A DNA stretch of 64,000 nucleotides from Fusobacterium sp. DD2 (GCF_018205345.1 NZ_JADRHM010000002.1:1-64000), one strand, 5' to 3'; positions 36,215 to 46,730 are shown, numbered from the stretch's first letter. A program made the numbers and translations. The notes: generated from the sequence alone by a model not told the origin.

Positions 36215-37462
36215 ATGAATAATAAAAAAGCAAGATGCTCTTTCTGCGGAAGTACTGAAGATGAAGTTTCAAAGTTATTTAGCGGAATAGACGGATCTCT
36301 TATTTGTGATAGATGTATCGAAAGCTGTTATGATATTTTAGAGCTATCAAGAGAAAATATAAAAGAAGCTCTTCCAGCAGATTTATCTGACGATACTTTA
36401 TTAACACCAAAAGAGATAAAAGCAAAACTTGATGAATATGTAGTTGGGCAGGAAGGACCAAAAAAAATACTTTCTGTAGCTGTATATAACCACTATAAAA
36501 GAATTTTAGACAATGCTAAAAACGAAGAAGAAAACAATGTTGAAATTCAAAAATCAAATGTACTTTTAATAGGTCCTACAGGATCTGGAAAAACTTTACT
36601 TGCTCAAACTCTTGCAAGAAGTTTGAAAGTACCTTTTGCAATTGCTGATGCTACAACTCTTACAGAAGCTGGATACGTAGGAGATGACGTTGAAAATGTA
36701 TTAGTTAGACTTTTACAAGCTGCTGACTATGATGTAGCTGCTGCAGAAAAAGGAATAATATACATAGATGAAATTGATAAAATAGCTAGAAAATCTGAAA
36801 ATGTATCTATTACAAGAGATGTTTCTGGTGAAGGGGTTCAACAATCACTATTAAAAATTATAGAAGGAACTAAATCACAAGTTCCTCCTCAAGGTGGAAG
36901 AAAGCATCCTAATCAGGAACTTATTGAGATTGATACAACAAATATCCTATTTATTGTTGGTGGAGCATTTGAAGGACTTGAAAAAGTTATCAAAACAAGA
37001 ACTAACAAAAAAGTTATAGGTTTTGGTGCTGATGTAACTAAACAAAATGATGAAAAAGTTGGTGAAATTTTTGCTAAAGTTTTACCAGAAGACCTTGTAA
37101 AACAGGGAATAATTCCTGAACTAGTAGGTAGATTACCGATAATCACTACTTTACAAGATCTAGATGAAGAAGCACTTATAAAAATACTTACAGAGCCTAA
37201 AAACTCTATAGTTAAACAATATAAAAAATTATTTGACTTAGAAAATGTGGAGTTAGAATTTACTCCAGAAGCTCTTAAGAAAATTGCGAGCCTTGCACTA
37301 GAAAGAAAAATAGGTGCTAGAGGATTAAGAGCCATCATTGAACAAACAATGCTTGAGCTTATGTATGAAGTACCTTCTGATGACACTATAGAAAAAGTGG
37401 TTATCACTGAAGATGCTGTTCTTGATCCTAAAAAGGCTATTGTTGAAAAAAATACAAAATAA
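36215..37462 (+). CDS. clpX: ClpX unfoldase subunit
   Basis: A 415-residue AAA+ unfoldase. The N-terminal zinc finger is [10 protein letters not shown]...LICDRCIE (four Cys, binding adaptors and substrates). Walker A is [13 protein letters not shown] and Walker B is [10 protein letters not shown]; the IGF loop that docks on ClpP is VIGFGAD near residue 270. ClpX unfolds tagged proteins and feeds them to ClpP. GGGAGA precedes the ATG, and lon follows after 15 bases. Confidence 0.98.
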   Translation: MNNKKARCSFCGSTEDEVSKLFSGIDGSLICDRCIESCYDILELSRENIKEALPADLSDDTLLTPKEIKAKLDEYVVGQEGPKKILSVAVYNHYKRILDNAKNEEENNVEIQKSNVLLIGPTGSGKTLLAQTLARSLKVPFAIADATTLTEAGYVGDDVENVLVRLLQAADYDVAAAEKGIIYIDEIDKIARKSENVSITRDVSGEGVQQSLLKIIEGTKSQVPPQGGRKHPNQELIEIDTTNILFIVGGAFEGLEKVIKTRTNKKVIGFGADVTKQNDEKVGEIFAKVLPEDLVKQGIIPELVGRLPIITTLQDLDEEALIKILTEPKNSIVKQYKKLFDLENVELEFTPEALKKIASLALERKIGARGLRAIIEQTMLELMYEVPSDDTIEKVVITEDAVLDPKKAIVEKNTK

Positions 37463-37477
37463 TGGAGGAATGACTGT

Positions 37478-39784
37478 ATGAGTAAAACATTACTTTTACC
37501 TACTAGAGATTTGATCGTATTCCCTGGGATAGTGACTCCTCTTTATGTAGGTAGACTAAAGAGTATCAATACTCTAGAAAATGCTGTAAATAATAAAAGC
37601 AAATTAATATTGTGTATGCAGAAAAATCCTTCTGTTGAAGATCCTGATTTATCAAAGGATATCTACACTTTTGGTGTATTAGTTAACATATTACAAATAG
37701 TTAAAATGCCTAATAATAACATCAAAGTTCTTGTAGAAGCAGAAGACAGAGTAGAAATATCTAATCCTGAAATTGTGGATGATTTATATAAGGCAGATTT
37801 TAATATATTAAAATCTGAAGATAGCAACACTAAAGAAGTACAGGCTATATATAGAAAGGTTTTAAACCTATTTGAAAAATATATCTCAGTAACAGGAAAA
37901 ATCTCTTCAGAACTTCTTCTAAATCTGAAAGGAATAAAAAATATAAGTAATGCATTAGATATAATCGCATCAAATGTTCCTACTAAAACAGATACAAAAC
38001 AGGAATTACTTGAAATCCTTGATGTAAAAGAAAGAGGAATGAAGATACTTGATGTTCTTACAAATGAAATGGAAATCGCTGCTTTAGAGAAAAAAATAGA
38101 TGATAGAGTAAGAACAAAAATGAATGAAGCACAAAAAAACTTTTATCTAAGAGAAAAAATCACTGCCATGAAAGAAGAGATGGGAGATTTTTCTCAAGAT
38201 GATGATATGTTAGAATTAGCTAAGAAAATAAAGAAGGCAAAACTTCCTAAAGAGGCAAAAGAAAAAATAGACAGCGAAATGAAAAAATTGGCTAAAATGC
38301 CTCCATCTTCAGCTGAGTCTACAGTTACTAGAAACTATATTGAAACTGTAATTGAGCTTCCATGGGCAAAATCTACTAAGGATATCGTTGACCTAAAAAA
38401 AGCCAATGAAATACTTGAAAGAGATCACTATGGTCTTAAAGATGCAAAAAATAAGGTCCTTGATTTCTTAGCAGTTAAAAAACTTAACTCAAATATGAAA
38501 GGAAGTATCCTTTGTTTTGCTGGACCTCCTGGTATCGGTAAAACTTCACTTGGAAAATCTATTGCTGATGCAATGGGTAGAAAATTTGTAAGAGTTTCAC
38601 TAGGTGGAGTAAAAGATGAGGCTGAAATAAGAGGACATAGAAGAACATATATTGGATCAATGCCTGGTAAAATTATGAAAGCTCTTAAAGATGCTGGAAC
38701 TAATAACCCAGTTATTCTTTTAGATGAAATAGATAAGATGTCAAATGACTTTAAAGGAGATCCTGCTTCTGCTATGCTTGAAGTATTAGACCCTGAGCAA
38801 AACAGCCATTTTGAAGACCATTACATCGATATGCCATTTGACCTTTCAAAGGTATTCTTTGTAGCTACAGCTAATGATTTGAGAACTGTGGCTCCACCAT
38901 TGGTAGATAGAATGGAAATTGTTAGTCTTTCTTCTTATACTGCATTTGAAAAACTTCATATTGCAAGACAATATCTTATAGATCAGGCAAAAGAAGAAAA
39001 TGGACTTAAAAATATAGAACTTTCTCTTTCAGACAATACAATTCTTAGAATTATTTCTGAATACACAAGAGAAGCTGGAGTAAGAAGCTTAAAGAGAGAA
39101 ATTATAACTATCTGTAGAAAAGTAGCCAGAGATGTTGTTGAAAATAAAAAGAAAAAAGTTATTATCAAAACAAATAACTTAGAAAAATATTTAGGAAAAC
39201 CTAAATATAGACCTGAAAGACAAGCTGGAAAAACTCCTAAAGTTGGAGTTGTAAATGGTCTTGCATGGACTTCAGTTGGAGGAGTTACTCTTGAAGTACA
39301 AGGTGTAGCTATTCCTGGTAAAGGAGAACTTTCTCTTACTGGTACTTTAGGTAAAGTAATGACTGAATCAGCTCAAGTTGCATATACATATGTTAAAGCA
39401 CACCTTGATAAATATAAACCAACTCAGGAAGATTTCTTAGAGAAAAAGAATATTCACCTACACTTCCCAGAAGGAGCTACTCCAAAAGATGGACCTTCAG
39501 CTGGTATAACTATTACAAGTGCTATAATATCTGTAATAACTGGAAAGAAATTAAGACAGGATATAGCAATGACTGGAGAGATCACTATAACTGGTGATGT
39601 ACTTGCTATAGGTGGAGTAAAAGAAAAAGTAATAGGGGCTCACAGAGCTGGTATTAGAGAGGTTATTCTCCCTGAAGACAACAGAGTTGATCAGGATGAA
39701 ATACCTGTAGAAGTATCAAAGGATATGACTATCCATTTTGCTAAAACTTATGATGATGTAGAAAAGTTGGTTTTTGCTGATTAA
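37478..39784 (+). CDS. lon: ATP-dependent protease Lon
   Basis: A 768-residue Lon protease. It has an N-terminal substrate-binding domain (LLLPTRDLIVFPGIVTPLYVGR), a coiled-coil region, an AAA+ domain with GPPGIGKTSLGKS and ILLDEIDKM, and a C-terminal protease domain with the catalytic Ser in PKDGPSAGIT and the Lys in VKEKVIGAHRAG. It destroys misfolded and regulatory proteins. GGAGG precedes the ATG. It is followed by engB, as in many bacteria. Confidence 0.98.
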   Translation: MSKTLLLPTRDLIVFPGIVTPLYVGRLKSINTLENAVNNKSKLILCMQKNPSVEDPDLSKDIYTFGVLVNILQIVKMPNNNIKVLVEAEDRVEISNPEIVDDLYKADFNILKSEDSNTKEVQAIYRKVLNLFEKYISVTGKISSELLLNLKGIKNISNALDIIASNVPTKTDTKQELLEILDVKERGMKILDVLTNEMEIAALEKKIDDRVRTKMNEAQKNFYLREKITAMKEEMGDFSQDDDMLELAKKIKKAKLPKEAKEKIDSEMKKLAKMPPSSAESTVTRNYIETVIELPWAKSTKDIVDLKKANEILERDHYGLKDAKNKVLDFLAVKKLNSNMKGSILCFAGPPGIGKTSLGKSIADAMGRKFVRVSLGGVKDEAEIRGHRRTYIGSMPGKIMKALKDAGTNNPVILLDEIDKMSNDFKGDPASAMLEVLDPEQNSHFEDHYIDMPFDLSKVFFVATANDLRTVAPPLVDRMEIVSLSSYTAFEKLHIARQYLIDQAKEENGLKNIELSLSDNTILRIISEYTREAGVRSLKREIITICRKVARDVVENKKKKVIIKTNNLEKYLGKPKYRPERQAGKTPKVGVVNGLAWTSVGGVTLEVQGVAIPGKGELSLTGTLGKVMTESAQVAYTYVKAHLDKYKPTQEDFLEKKNIHLHFPEGATPKDGPSAGITITSAIISVITGKKLRQDIAMTGEITITGDVLAIGGVKEKVIGAHRAGIREVILPEDNRVDQDEIPVEVSKDMTIHFAKTYDDVEKLVFAD

Positions 39785-39805
39785 TTAAATAGAAAAGAGG
39801 TAAAT

Positions 39806-40411
39806 ATGAAGATAAAACAAGCTGAATTTGTAAAATCAGCAGTGTATGAAAAAGATTATCCTGAAGAATTAGACAATATGGAATTTGCATTTGTCGGAAG
39901 ATCAAATGTTGGGAAATCTTCTCTTATCAATAGTATTACTGGAAGAAAAAAATTAGCAAAAACAAGTAAGACACCTGGAAGAACTCAACTAATAAACTAC
40001 TTTAAAATAAATAATGAGTTTTATATAGTTGACCTTCCAGGATATGGATTTGCAAAGGTTCCAAAGGCTATGAAAGCTGAATGGGGTAAAACCATGGAAA
40101 GATACGTTGCAAGTCCTAGAAAAAAACTTGTATTTGTTCTTCTTGATATAAGAAGAGTTCCAAGTCAAGAAGATATAGAGATGCTTGTGTGGCTAGACCA
40201 CCATGAAATCCCATTTAAAATAATATTTACAAAGATGGATAAAGTTTCAAATAATGAAAAATTTAAATGTTTAAAAGATATAAAGAAAAAAGTTGAATTT
40301 CATAATGATGATGTACTTTTCCATTCATCATTAAATGATTCAGGTAAAGAAGATATATTAGATTATATAGAGTCTCTTTTAAAGAAAGAGAATGTTATAG
40401 AGGAGGAATAA
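39806..40411 (+). CDS. engB: Ribosome biogenesis GTP-binding protein EngB (YsxC)
   Basis: A 201-residue GTPase of the EngB family, needed for late 50S assembly. Motifs: FVGRSNVGKSSLIN (P-loop), SKTPGRTQLINYF (switch region), DLPGYGFAKVP (G3), and FTKMDK (G4). Length and N-terminus (EFVKSAVYEKDYPE) are standard. It ends immediately before the valS ATG with no gap, so translation is coupled. Confidence 0.97.
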   Translation: MKIKQAEFVKSAVYEKDYPEELDNMEFAFVGRSNVGKSSLINSITGRKKLAKTSKTPGRTQLINYFKINNEFYIVDLPGYGFAKVPKAMKAEWGKTMERYVASPRKKLVFVLLDIRRVPSQEDIEMLVWLDHHEIPFKIIFTKMDKVSNNEKFKCLKDIKKKVEFHNDDVLFHSSLNDSGKEDILDYIESLLKKENVIEEE

Positions 40412-43072
40412 ATGGAAGAGTTGAACAAGACATATTCCCCTAGGGAAATAGAGTCAAAATGGTACAAAATATGGGAAGAGTCTAAGTATTTTGCAGGAAA
40501 AATGGATGAAGGAAAAGAGAGCTATTCAATAGTAATCCCTCCTCCAAATGTAACTGGAATCCTTCATATGGGGCATATACTGGATAACTCTATTCAAGAC
40601 ACACTTGTTAGATATAAAAGAATGTGTGGATACAATACTTTATGGGTTCCTGGATGTGACCATGCTGGTATTGCTACTCAAAATAAAGTAGAAAGAATGC
40701 TTGCAGAACAAAATCTTACTAAAGAAGATTTAGGAAGAGATAAATTTATTGAAGAAACATGGAAATGGAAAGAAAAATATGGTGGAATTATCACTACACA
40801 ACTTAGAAAAATCGGAGCATCTCTTGACTGGGATAGAGAGAGATTCACTATGGACGAAGGACTTTCTAAGGCTGTTAAAAAGATATTTGTAGACCTATAC
40901 AATGATGGTCTAATCTACCAAGGAGAATATATGGTTAACTGGTGCCCAAGATGTGGTACTGCTCTTGCTGACGACGAAGTTGAACACGCTGAGCAAGATG
41001 GGCATTTATGGCATCTTAAATACCCAGTAAAAGATTCTGATGAATATATCATCATTGCTACTTCAAGACCTGAAACTATGCTTGCTGACGTTGCAGTAGC
41101 TGTTCATCCTGAAGATGAAAGATATAAACACCTAGTTGGAAAAAAACTTATTCTACCATTGGTAGGAAGAGAAATTCCTGTTATAGCTGATGAATATGTA
41201 GATATGGAATTTGGAACTGGAGCTCTTAAAATAACTCCTGCTCATGACCCTAATGACTTTAACTTAGGTAAAAAATACGATCTTCCAATTATCAACATGC
41301 TAACTCCAGATGCAAAAATCACTGCTGAATTCCCTAAATATGCTGGAATGGACAGATTTGAAGCTAGAAAAGTTATTGTTGAAGAATTAAAAGAAAATGG
41401 AACTTTAATTAAAATAGAAAATCTTCACCACAATGTAGGTCACTGCTATAGATGTGATACTGTAATTGAACCAAGAGTATCTAAACAATGGTTTGTTAAA
41501 ATGGAACCACTTGCTAAAAAAGCTCTTGAAGTAGTTAGAAATGGTGAAATTCAAATAATTCCTAAGAAAATGGAAAAAATATACTTCAACTGGCTTGAAA
41601 ATATAAGAGACTGGTGTATCTCAAGACAACTTTGGTGGGGACACAGAATCCCAGCATGGTATGGTCCTGATAACCACATCTTTGTTGCAATGTCAGAAGA
41701 AGAAGCTTATGAACAAGCTAAAAAACACTATGGAAAAGATGTTGAATTAACCCAAGAAGAAGACGTACTAGATACATGGTTCTCATCAGCATTATGGCCT
41801 TTCTCAACTATGGGTTGGCCTGAAAAGACTAAAGAACTTGAAACATTCTACCCAACTTCTACACTTGTAACTGGTGCAGATATTATATTCTTCTGGGTAG
41901 CAAGAATGATTATGTTCGGTCTTTATGAAATGAAAGAGATACCATTTAAAAACGTATTCTTCCACGGAATCGTTAGAGATGATCTTGGTAGAAAAATGTC
42001 TAAATCTTTAGGAAACTCACCAGATCCAATCAATCTAATTGAAGAATTTGGTGCAGATGCTATAAGATTCTCTATGCTTTATAACACTTCTCAAGGACAA
42101 GACGTATATTTCTCAGAAAAACTTCTTGAAATGGGAAGAAACTTTGCTAACAAAATCTGGAACATGGCAAGATTTGTTATAATGAACTTAGATGGATTCG
42201 ACATTACAAAGGTTAAAAAAGAAGATTTAAAATTTGAACTAGTTGATGAATGGATATTCTCAAGAATGAATGAAACAGCTAAAACTGTTCATGAAAATCT
42301 TGATAAGTTCCAACTTGATAATGCTGCAAAAGCTATATATGAATTCTTAAGAGGAGACTTCTGTGACTGGTATGTTGAACTTGCAAAAGTAAGATTATAC
42401 AACAATGAGGACTCTGAAAAAGCATCAAAAGTAACTGCTCAATATGTATTATGGACAGTACTTGAAAATGGACTTAAAATGTTACATCCATTTATGCCAT
42501 TTATAACTGAAGAAATTTGGCAAAAAATAAAAGTTGACGGGGACACAATTATGCTTCAAAAATTCCCTGAAACTGATAATTCACTTATAAAACCTGAAGT
42601 AGTTAAATCATTTGACTACATCAAAGAAGTAATCTCTTCTCTTAGAAATATAAAAGCTGAAATGGGAATATCTCCAGCTAAAGAGGTTAAAGTTGTTATT
42701 AAAACAAGTGATGAAAATGAACTTAAAACACTTGAAGACAACTATATTTTCATTACAAAATTAGCTAAGATAGAAGATATGAAATATGGAAAAGATATGG
42801 AAAAACCTGATCAAAGCGGATTTAGAGTTGCTGGAAATTCAGAAGTATATATGATTCTTACTGGACTTCTTAACTTAGAAGCTGAAATCAAAAAAATACA
42901 GGATCAAATTGAAAAAGTTCAAAAAGATCTTGATAAAGTAAATGCTAAACTTGCAAATGAAAAATTCGTTTCAAGAGCACCAGAACATATCTTAGAAAGA
43001 GAAAAAAGAATTCAGAAAGAATATCAGGATAAAATGGATAAACTTACTGAAAACCTTAAAAATTTACAGTAA
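40412..43072 (+). CDS. valS: Valine-tRNA ligase
   Basis: An 886-residue class I synthetase charging tRNA-Val. HIGH motif: GILHMGH in PPPNVTGILHMGHILDNS; KMSKS in GRKMSKSLGNSPDP. The editing domain (ATSRPETMLADVAVAVHPEDERY) and the C-terminal coiled coil typical of ValRS (LEAEIKKIQDQIEKVQKDLDK...) are present. The ATG abuts the engB stop, with GAGGAGG just inside engB. No T-box upstream: it is at the end of a long operon. Confidence 0.98.
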   Translation: MEELNKTYSPREIESKWYKIWEESKYFAGKMDEGKESYSIVIPPPNVTGILHMGHILDNSIQDTLVRYKRMCGYNTLWVPGCDHAGIATQNKVERMLAEQNLTKEDLGRDKFIEETWKWKEKYGGIITTQLRKIGASLDWDRERFTMDEGLSKAVKKIFVDLYNDGLIYQGEYMVNWCPRCGTALADDEVEHAEQDGHLWHLKYPVKDSDEYIIIATSRPETMLADVAVAVHPEDERYKHLVGKKLILPLVGREIPVIADEYVDMEFGTGALKITPAHDPNDFNLGKKYDLPIINMLTPDAKITAEFPKYAGMDRFEARKVIVEELKENGTLIKIENLHHNVGHCYRCDTVIEPRVSKQWFVKMEPLAKKALEVVRNGEIQIIPKKMEKIYFNWLENIRDWCISRQLWWGHRIPAWYGPDNHIFVAMSEEEAYEQAKKHYGKDVELTQEEDVLDTWFSSALWPFSTMGWPEKTKELETFYPTSTLVTGADIIFFWVARMIMFGLYEMKEIPFKNVFFHGIVRDDLGRKMSKSLGNSPDPINLIEEFGADAIRFSMLYNTSQGQDVYFSEKLLEMGRNFANKIWNMARFVIMNLDGFDITKVKKEDLKFELVDEWIFSRMNETAKTVHENLDKFQLDNAAKAIYEFLRGDFCDWYVELAKVRLYNNEDSEKASKVTAQYVLWTVLENGLKMLHPFMPFITEEIWQKIKVDGDTIMLQKFPETDNSLIKPEVVKSFDYIKEVISSLRNIKAEMGISPAKEVKVVIKTSDENELKTLEDNYIFITKLAKIEDMKYGKDMEKPDQSGFRVAGNSEVYMILTGLLNLEAEIKKIQDQIEKVQKDLDKVNAKLANEKFVSRAPEHILEREKRIQKEYQDKMDKLTENLKNLQ

Positions 43073-43130
43073 AATATTCTTTTATGCACATAGAAGTATA
43101 ATCTAAAAAGAGGGATAAGGAGATGAAGTT

Positions 43131-43445
43131 ATGAACTTAGAAGAGAAAATTTTTAGAGCGTTACTTGATTTTGAAGCAAAAGGAGATATTTACGAAGAAA
43201 AAGAAAAAGTTATACTTGGATGTATGGCAAATGGAACTGAAGTAGAAAAAGTAAAAAAATGCTTAAGTACTTTGGATCTTGAAAAAACTCTTACTGATCA
43301 CTCATTAGATGAGATAAATGATGCAGTACAACGTCTAACTGAAAAAGATTTTATACAATCAAGAAAAATATCTGAAACTACTGGAAGATATTTCTATGAA
43401 ATAATAAAATCTGAATGTGATTTGGATGAATTTTTAGAAGGATAA
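43131..43445 (+). CDS. Hypothetical protein, 104 residues
   Basis: A small cytoplasmic protein, predicted mostly helical and acidic, with no signal peptide or membrane segment. It begins MNLEEKIFRALLDFEAKGD and its C-terminal part (SLDEINDAVQRLTEKDFIQSRKISETTGRYFYEI) resembles a small winged-helix or a regulatory domain, but I cannot name it. The ATG follows AAGGAGATGAAG. It is about 60 bases after valS and before a strong terminator. Confidence 0.75.
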   Translation: MNLEEKIFRALLDFEAKGDIYEEKEKVILGCMANGTEVEKVKKCLSTLDLEKTLTDHSLDEINDAVQRLTEKDFIQSRKISETTGRYFYEIIKSECDLDEFLEG

Positions 43446-43450
43446 AATTT

Positions 43451-43487
43451 AAAAAGGGGGAGAAATGGGTATCTCCCCTCTTTTTTT
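43451..43487 (+). terminator. Terminator after the valS-linked small gene
   Basis: Stem GGGGAGA (43457-43463) with TCTCCCC (43472-43478), flanked by A tract and a run of seven T. It ends the long rimP-valS transcript. Confidence 0.85.
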
Positions 43488-43502
43488 GGAGGTATAGAAT
43501 AA

Positions 43503-44285
43503 ATGATAAAGGCTGTTTTTTTTGATGTAGATGGAACTCTTGTAAGCTTTAAAACACATAAAGTACCTAAAAGTACATTAGATGCTATAAAAACTATGCA
43601 GGATAAAAATATCAAAGTATTTGTAGCTACAGGACGTCACCCATCTATTTTATATATGGGTAATAATGTTGCTGAGATTAAATTTGATGGTTTTGTAACT
43701 CTAAATGGTCAATACTGTTTTAATGATAAGCATGAAGTACTTTATGAAAATCATATTTGTAAAGAAGATATAGAAGCTATTGTTGATTTTGTTAAAGAGA
43801 ACAATATCACTTGTACTTTTGTTGAAGATAAAGAGATGTATGTAAATCAGATTGATGACTGTGTAAGAAATGTATTGGAAAGTGTAAATCTTCCATTACC
43901 ACTAGTTACAGATGTATCAAGAGCTGTTAAAGCTAAAATATTCCAGCTTAATCCTTATATTCCTGTAGATTACCAGGATACATTTATGAGTGTACTTCCA
44001 AATTGTGAAGCTACCAGATGGAGCCCTCTATTTATAGATGTTATTCCTGCTGGTGGTGGAAAGCATGTAGCTGTTAAGAAAATAATGGAACACTATGGGT
44101 ATACTAAAGATGAAGTTATGGCTTTCGGTGACGGTGGAAACGATAAAACTATGATTATGGCTGCTGGAATAGGTGTAGCTATGGGAAATGCCAACGAAGA
44201 ATTAAAAGAGGTAGCAGACTACATTACAGACACTGTAGATAATGATGGTGTTGTTAAAGCACTTAAACATTTTGGTGTTATATAA
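43503..44285 (+). CDS. Cof-type HAD-family phosphatase
   Basis: A 260-residue HAD hydrolase of the Cof/YidA subfamily. Motif I is FFDVDGTLV (Asp8 nucleophile, Asp10), motif II is VATGRHPS, and motif IV is GDGGNDKTMI near residue 215. A cap domain lies between. Such enzymes remove phosphate from sugar phosphates or cofactors, with broad specificity, so no substrate can be named. GGAGG lies well before the ATG, right after the terminator. Confidence 0.9.
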   Translation: MIKAVFFDVDGTLVSFKTHKVPKSTLDAIKTMQDKNIKVFVATGRHPSILYMGNNVAEIKFDGFVTLNGQYCFNDKHEVLYENHICKEDIEAIVDFVKENNITCTFVEDKEMYVNQIDDCVRNVLESVNLPLPLVTDVSRAVKAKIFQLNPYIPVDYQDTFMSVLPNCEATRWSPLFIDVIPAGGGKHVAVKKIMEHYGYTKDEVMAFGDGGNDKTMIMAAGIGVAMGNANEELKEVADYITDTVDNDGVVKALKHFGVI

Positions 44286-44402
44286 AAAATAAATAAAATT
44301 ATAAAAAATAATTATACTTTATCCATTTTTTATGATAGAATTAAACATATGTAAAAGTATTTATTTTATATATGAAGAATATAATTTAGGGAGTTGGTGT
44401 CT

Positions 44403-45275
44403 TTGGATTTACATTATTTGAGAATATTTTACGAAGTAGCTAGAGAGAGAAGTTTTACCAAAGCTGCAAGTAAACTTTATATAAATCAGTCAGCAGTCTC
44501 TATCCAGGTAAAAAAGTTTGAAGAGATTTTAAATGCTAAACTGTTTGATAGAAGTTCTAAGAAAATCAAGCTAACTTATACTGGGGAAGCATTATACAAA
44601 ATGGCTGAGGATATCTTTGATAAAGTTAAAAGAGCAGAAAAGGAAATTTCAAGAATTATTGACTTGGACAGAGCAAGAATTGCCATTGGTGCAACATCTG
44701 TAATCGGTGAACCATTAATTCCAAGACTTATGAATGGATTTTCAAAAGCTCATGAAGAGATTGAATATGAAATTGTTATTGGTCAAAAAGATTGGCTTCT
44801 AAAGCTTTTAAAAGAAGGGGATTTGGACATACTTATAATTGACGAACAACACTTAAATGACCCTAACCTTGAAGTAATAACAATAGAAAAAATGCCATAT
44901 ACTTTGGTAAGTACTAAGGAATATCATAGTATGGAAAGCGTTGCAAAAGATCCTTTAATTACAAGAAAAAATATTCCTAATAACAACGAGGCTCTTGCAG
45001 CAATTGAAGATAAGTTTAGAGTTTCATTTGATTCTAAAATAAATGTTAACGGAAGTCTTGAAGTTATCAAAGGAATGGTAAGAGAAGAGATAGGTAACGT
45101 TATTCTTCCTTATTACGCTGTACATAAAGAAGTTGAAACTGGAGAATTTAAAGTTATATATAAGGTAAATGAAGTAAAAGACGGATATCAAATCGTCATC
45201 ACTAAAGATAAGAAGAGTCTTATCCAAATCATTAAATTTATCAACTTTATTCAAGATTATAAGATTCAACACTAG
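44403..45275 (+). CDS. LysR-family transcriptional regulator
   Basis: A 290-residue LysR regulator. The N-terminal winged helix (LHYLRIFYEVARERSFTKAASKLYINQSAVSIQVKKFEEIL) is typical and a substrate-binding domain follows (about 90-290). I use a TTG at 44403, 9 bases after AGGGAG; the TTG at 44394 and GTG at 44397 are too close to that site. No divergent partner is present, which is unusual for the family; the next gene, gmhA, follows in 8 bases and may be co-transcribed. Effector unknown. Confidence 0.88.
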   Translation: MDLHYLRIFYEVARERSFTKAASKLYINQSAVSIQVKKFEEILNAKLFDRSSKKIKLTYTGEALYKMAEDIFDKVKRAEKEISRIIDLDRARIAIGATSVIGEPLIPRLMNGFSKAHEEIEYEIVIGQKDWLLKLLKEGDLDILIIDEQHLNDPNLEVITIEKMPYTLVSTKEYHSMESVAKDPLITRKNIPNNNEALAAIEDKFRVSFDSKINVNGSLEVIKGMVREEIGNVILPYYAVHKEVETGEFKVIYKVNEVKDGYQIVITKDKKSLIQIIKFINFIQDYKIQH

Positions 45276-45283
45276 GAGGATAT

Positions 45284-45859
45284 ATGAACTTACTGCAATC
45301 GTATAAAACTGAATTTGAACTTCTTGAAAATTTTATAAAAGAAGAAGAAAAAAGAGGAGAAACTGAAAAAACAGCTAAAGCTTTAGCTGAGGTTTTTAAA
45401 AATGGAAATAAAGTTATGATATGTGGTAACGGTGGAAGCAACTGTGATGCTCTTCACTTTGCTGAAGAATTTACTGGTAGATTTAGAAGTGATAGAAAAG
45501 CTCTTCCTGCAATAGCTCTTTCTGACTCATCTCATATTACATGTGTTGGAAATGACTATGGATTTGACTACATCTTCTCAAGAGGAGTAGAAGCTTATGG
45601 AAAACAGGGAGATATGTTCTTTGGTATCTCTACAAGTGGTAATTCAGCAAATGTAATAAAAGCTGTAGAAGCAGCTAAAAAAATTGGAATGAAAACTTGT
45701 CTTCTACTAGGAAAAGATGGAGGAAAGTTAAAGGGAATGGGAGATTTTGAATTTATCATTCCTGGAAAAACTTCTGATAGAATTCAGGAGATCCATATGA
45801 TGATACTGCATATTATCATTGAGGGAGTAGAAAAAATTCTTTTCCCTGAAAATTATTAA
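45284..45859 (+). CDS. gmhA: Phosphoheptose isomerase GmhA-like (SIS domain)
   Basis: A 191-residue SIS-domain protein matching GmhA, which turns sedoheptulose 7-phosphate into glycero-manno-heptose 7-phosphate for the lipopolysaccharide core. Motifs: ICGNGGSNCDALHFAEEFTGRF (with a Cys where Ala is common), GISTSGNSANVIKA, and the terminal EIHMMILHIIIEGVE. AGGAGG precedes the ATG. The rest of the heptose pathway is not nearby. Linked in tandem with a LysR regulator. Confidence 0.9.
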   Translation: MNLLQSYKTEFELLENFIKEEEKRGETEKTAKALAEVFKNGNKVMICGNGGSNCDALHFAEEFTGRFRSDRKALPAIALSDSSHITCVGNDYGFDYIFSRGVEAYGKQGDMFFGISTSGNSANVIKAVEAAKKIGMKTCLLLGKDGGKLKGMGDFEFIIPGKTSDRIQEIHMMILHIIIEGVEKILFPENY

Positions 45860-45865
45860 TAAATT

Positions 45866-45895
45866 AAAAAGCCAGCTTTTTATTGCTGGCTTTTT
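45866..45895. terminator. Bidirectional terminator between gmhA and the metal operon
   Basis: An 11-bp perfect stem (AAAAAGCCAGC 45866-45876 with its complement 45885-45895) with A and T tracts on the two sides, between convergent genes. Confidence 0.9.
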
Positions 45896-45898
45896 TTA

Positions 45899-46693
45899 TT
45901 ATTCAAATTGAACTACTAGAGATGAATCATGTACTTCCTGTTTATCTTTATCTATTGATCTCACTGCTCTTATTACCCATTTTCCAGCTTTTGAAGGAAC
46001 GAAGGCAAATACTCCATTGTCATCAGTAAAGACTCTTAATGAAGATTTAGGAATCTCTGCATTAGGAATATAACTATTTTTATTCATATCTATTTTAACA
46101 TTTAAAAGATCTATATCCACTCTTGCGTTCTTAATTGGATTTCCATCTTTATCTACAAATTTAGCTCTAAATACATTATCTTTCCAAGCATTTACTGGAT
46201 TTAGAAGTGGTACTATCTCATCATAACCTGGTGCTACTCTCTGATTATAGTCAGATCCTGCTGAATCTTTTGTAACAATTAATTTTACAATTGGATAAAA
46301 ATGGTATCCAGAATCCTTTGTTTCTCCAGGATTCATTACAAATACCCAGCTTCCTCCACCTTTTAATCCATCCTGTTTACCATATACAGCGTCAAAGGTT
46401 ACAGTTTGCCCTTTAGGACTCTTTATAAATCCCTGTTTAACTTTAGAAGTCAGGTCCTGTTTTTCTCCATTATGAATTACAAAGAAATCCACTGGTAGAG
46501 TAGTTTTTCCATCTACAGTCCCTACACTTATAGTTCCCATATCCTTTCCCTCAGCTGGATGCCCCAACATAACTTTCATTTTTACTTCATTTTTTCCACT
46601 GACATCAAGATTATCAGTATACATAAAATGATCATGTGCAAACAAACTTGATGAAAGAACTAGTGCTCCAAGTAAAAATATCCCTTTTCTCAT
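45899..46693 (-). CDS. DUF4198-type periplasmic protein
   Basis: A 264-residue exported protein of the DUF4198 family, often found beside nickel or cobalt uptake genes. A signal peptide ends at FA and the mature protein begins with HDHFMY, a His-rich N-terminus that could bind metal. A C-terminal carboxypeptidase-regulatory-like Ig domain follows (FRAKFVDKDGNPIKNARVDIDLLN...DDNGVFAFVPSKAGKW). It is last in the metal ABC transporter operon. GGAGGG precedes the ATG. Its role in metal capture or signalling is inferred from context. Confidence 0.82.
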   Translation of the reverse strand: MRKGIFLLGALVLSSSLFAHDHFMYTDNLDVSGKNEVKMKVMLGHPAEGKDMGTISVGTVDGKTTLPVDFFVIHNGEKQDLTSKVKQGFIKSPKGQTVTFDAVYGKQDGLKGGGSWVFVMNPGETKDSGYHFYPIVKLIVTKDSAGSDYNQRVAPGYDEIVPLLNPVNAWKDNVFRAKFVDKDGNPIKNARVDIDLLNVKIDMNKNSYIPNAEIPKSSLRVFTDDNGVFAFVPSKAGKWVIRAVRSIDKDKQEVHDSSLVVQFE

Positions 46694-46730
46694 ATAAATC
46701 CCTCCGCTTTCTATATTTTATTTTTGTTGC

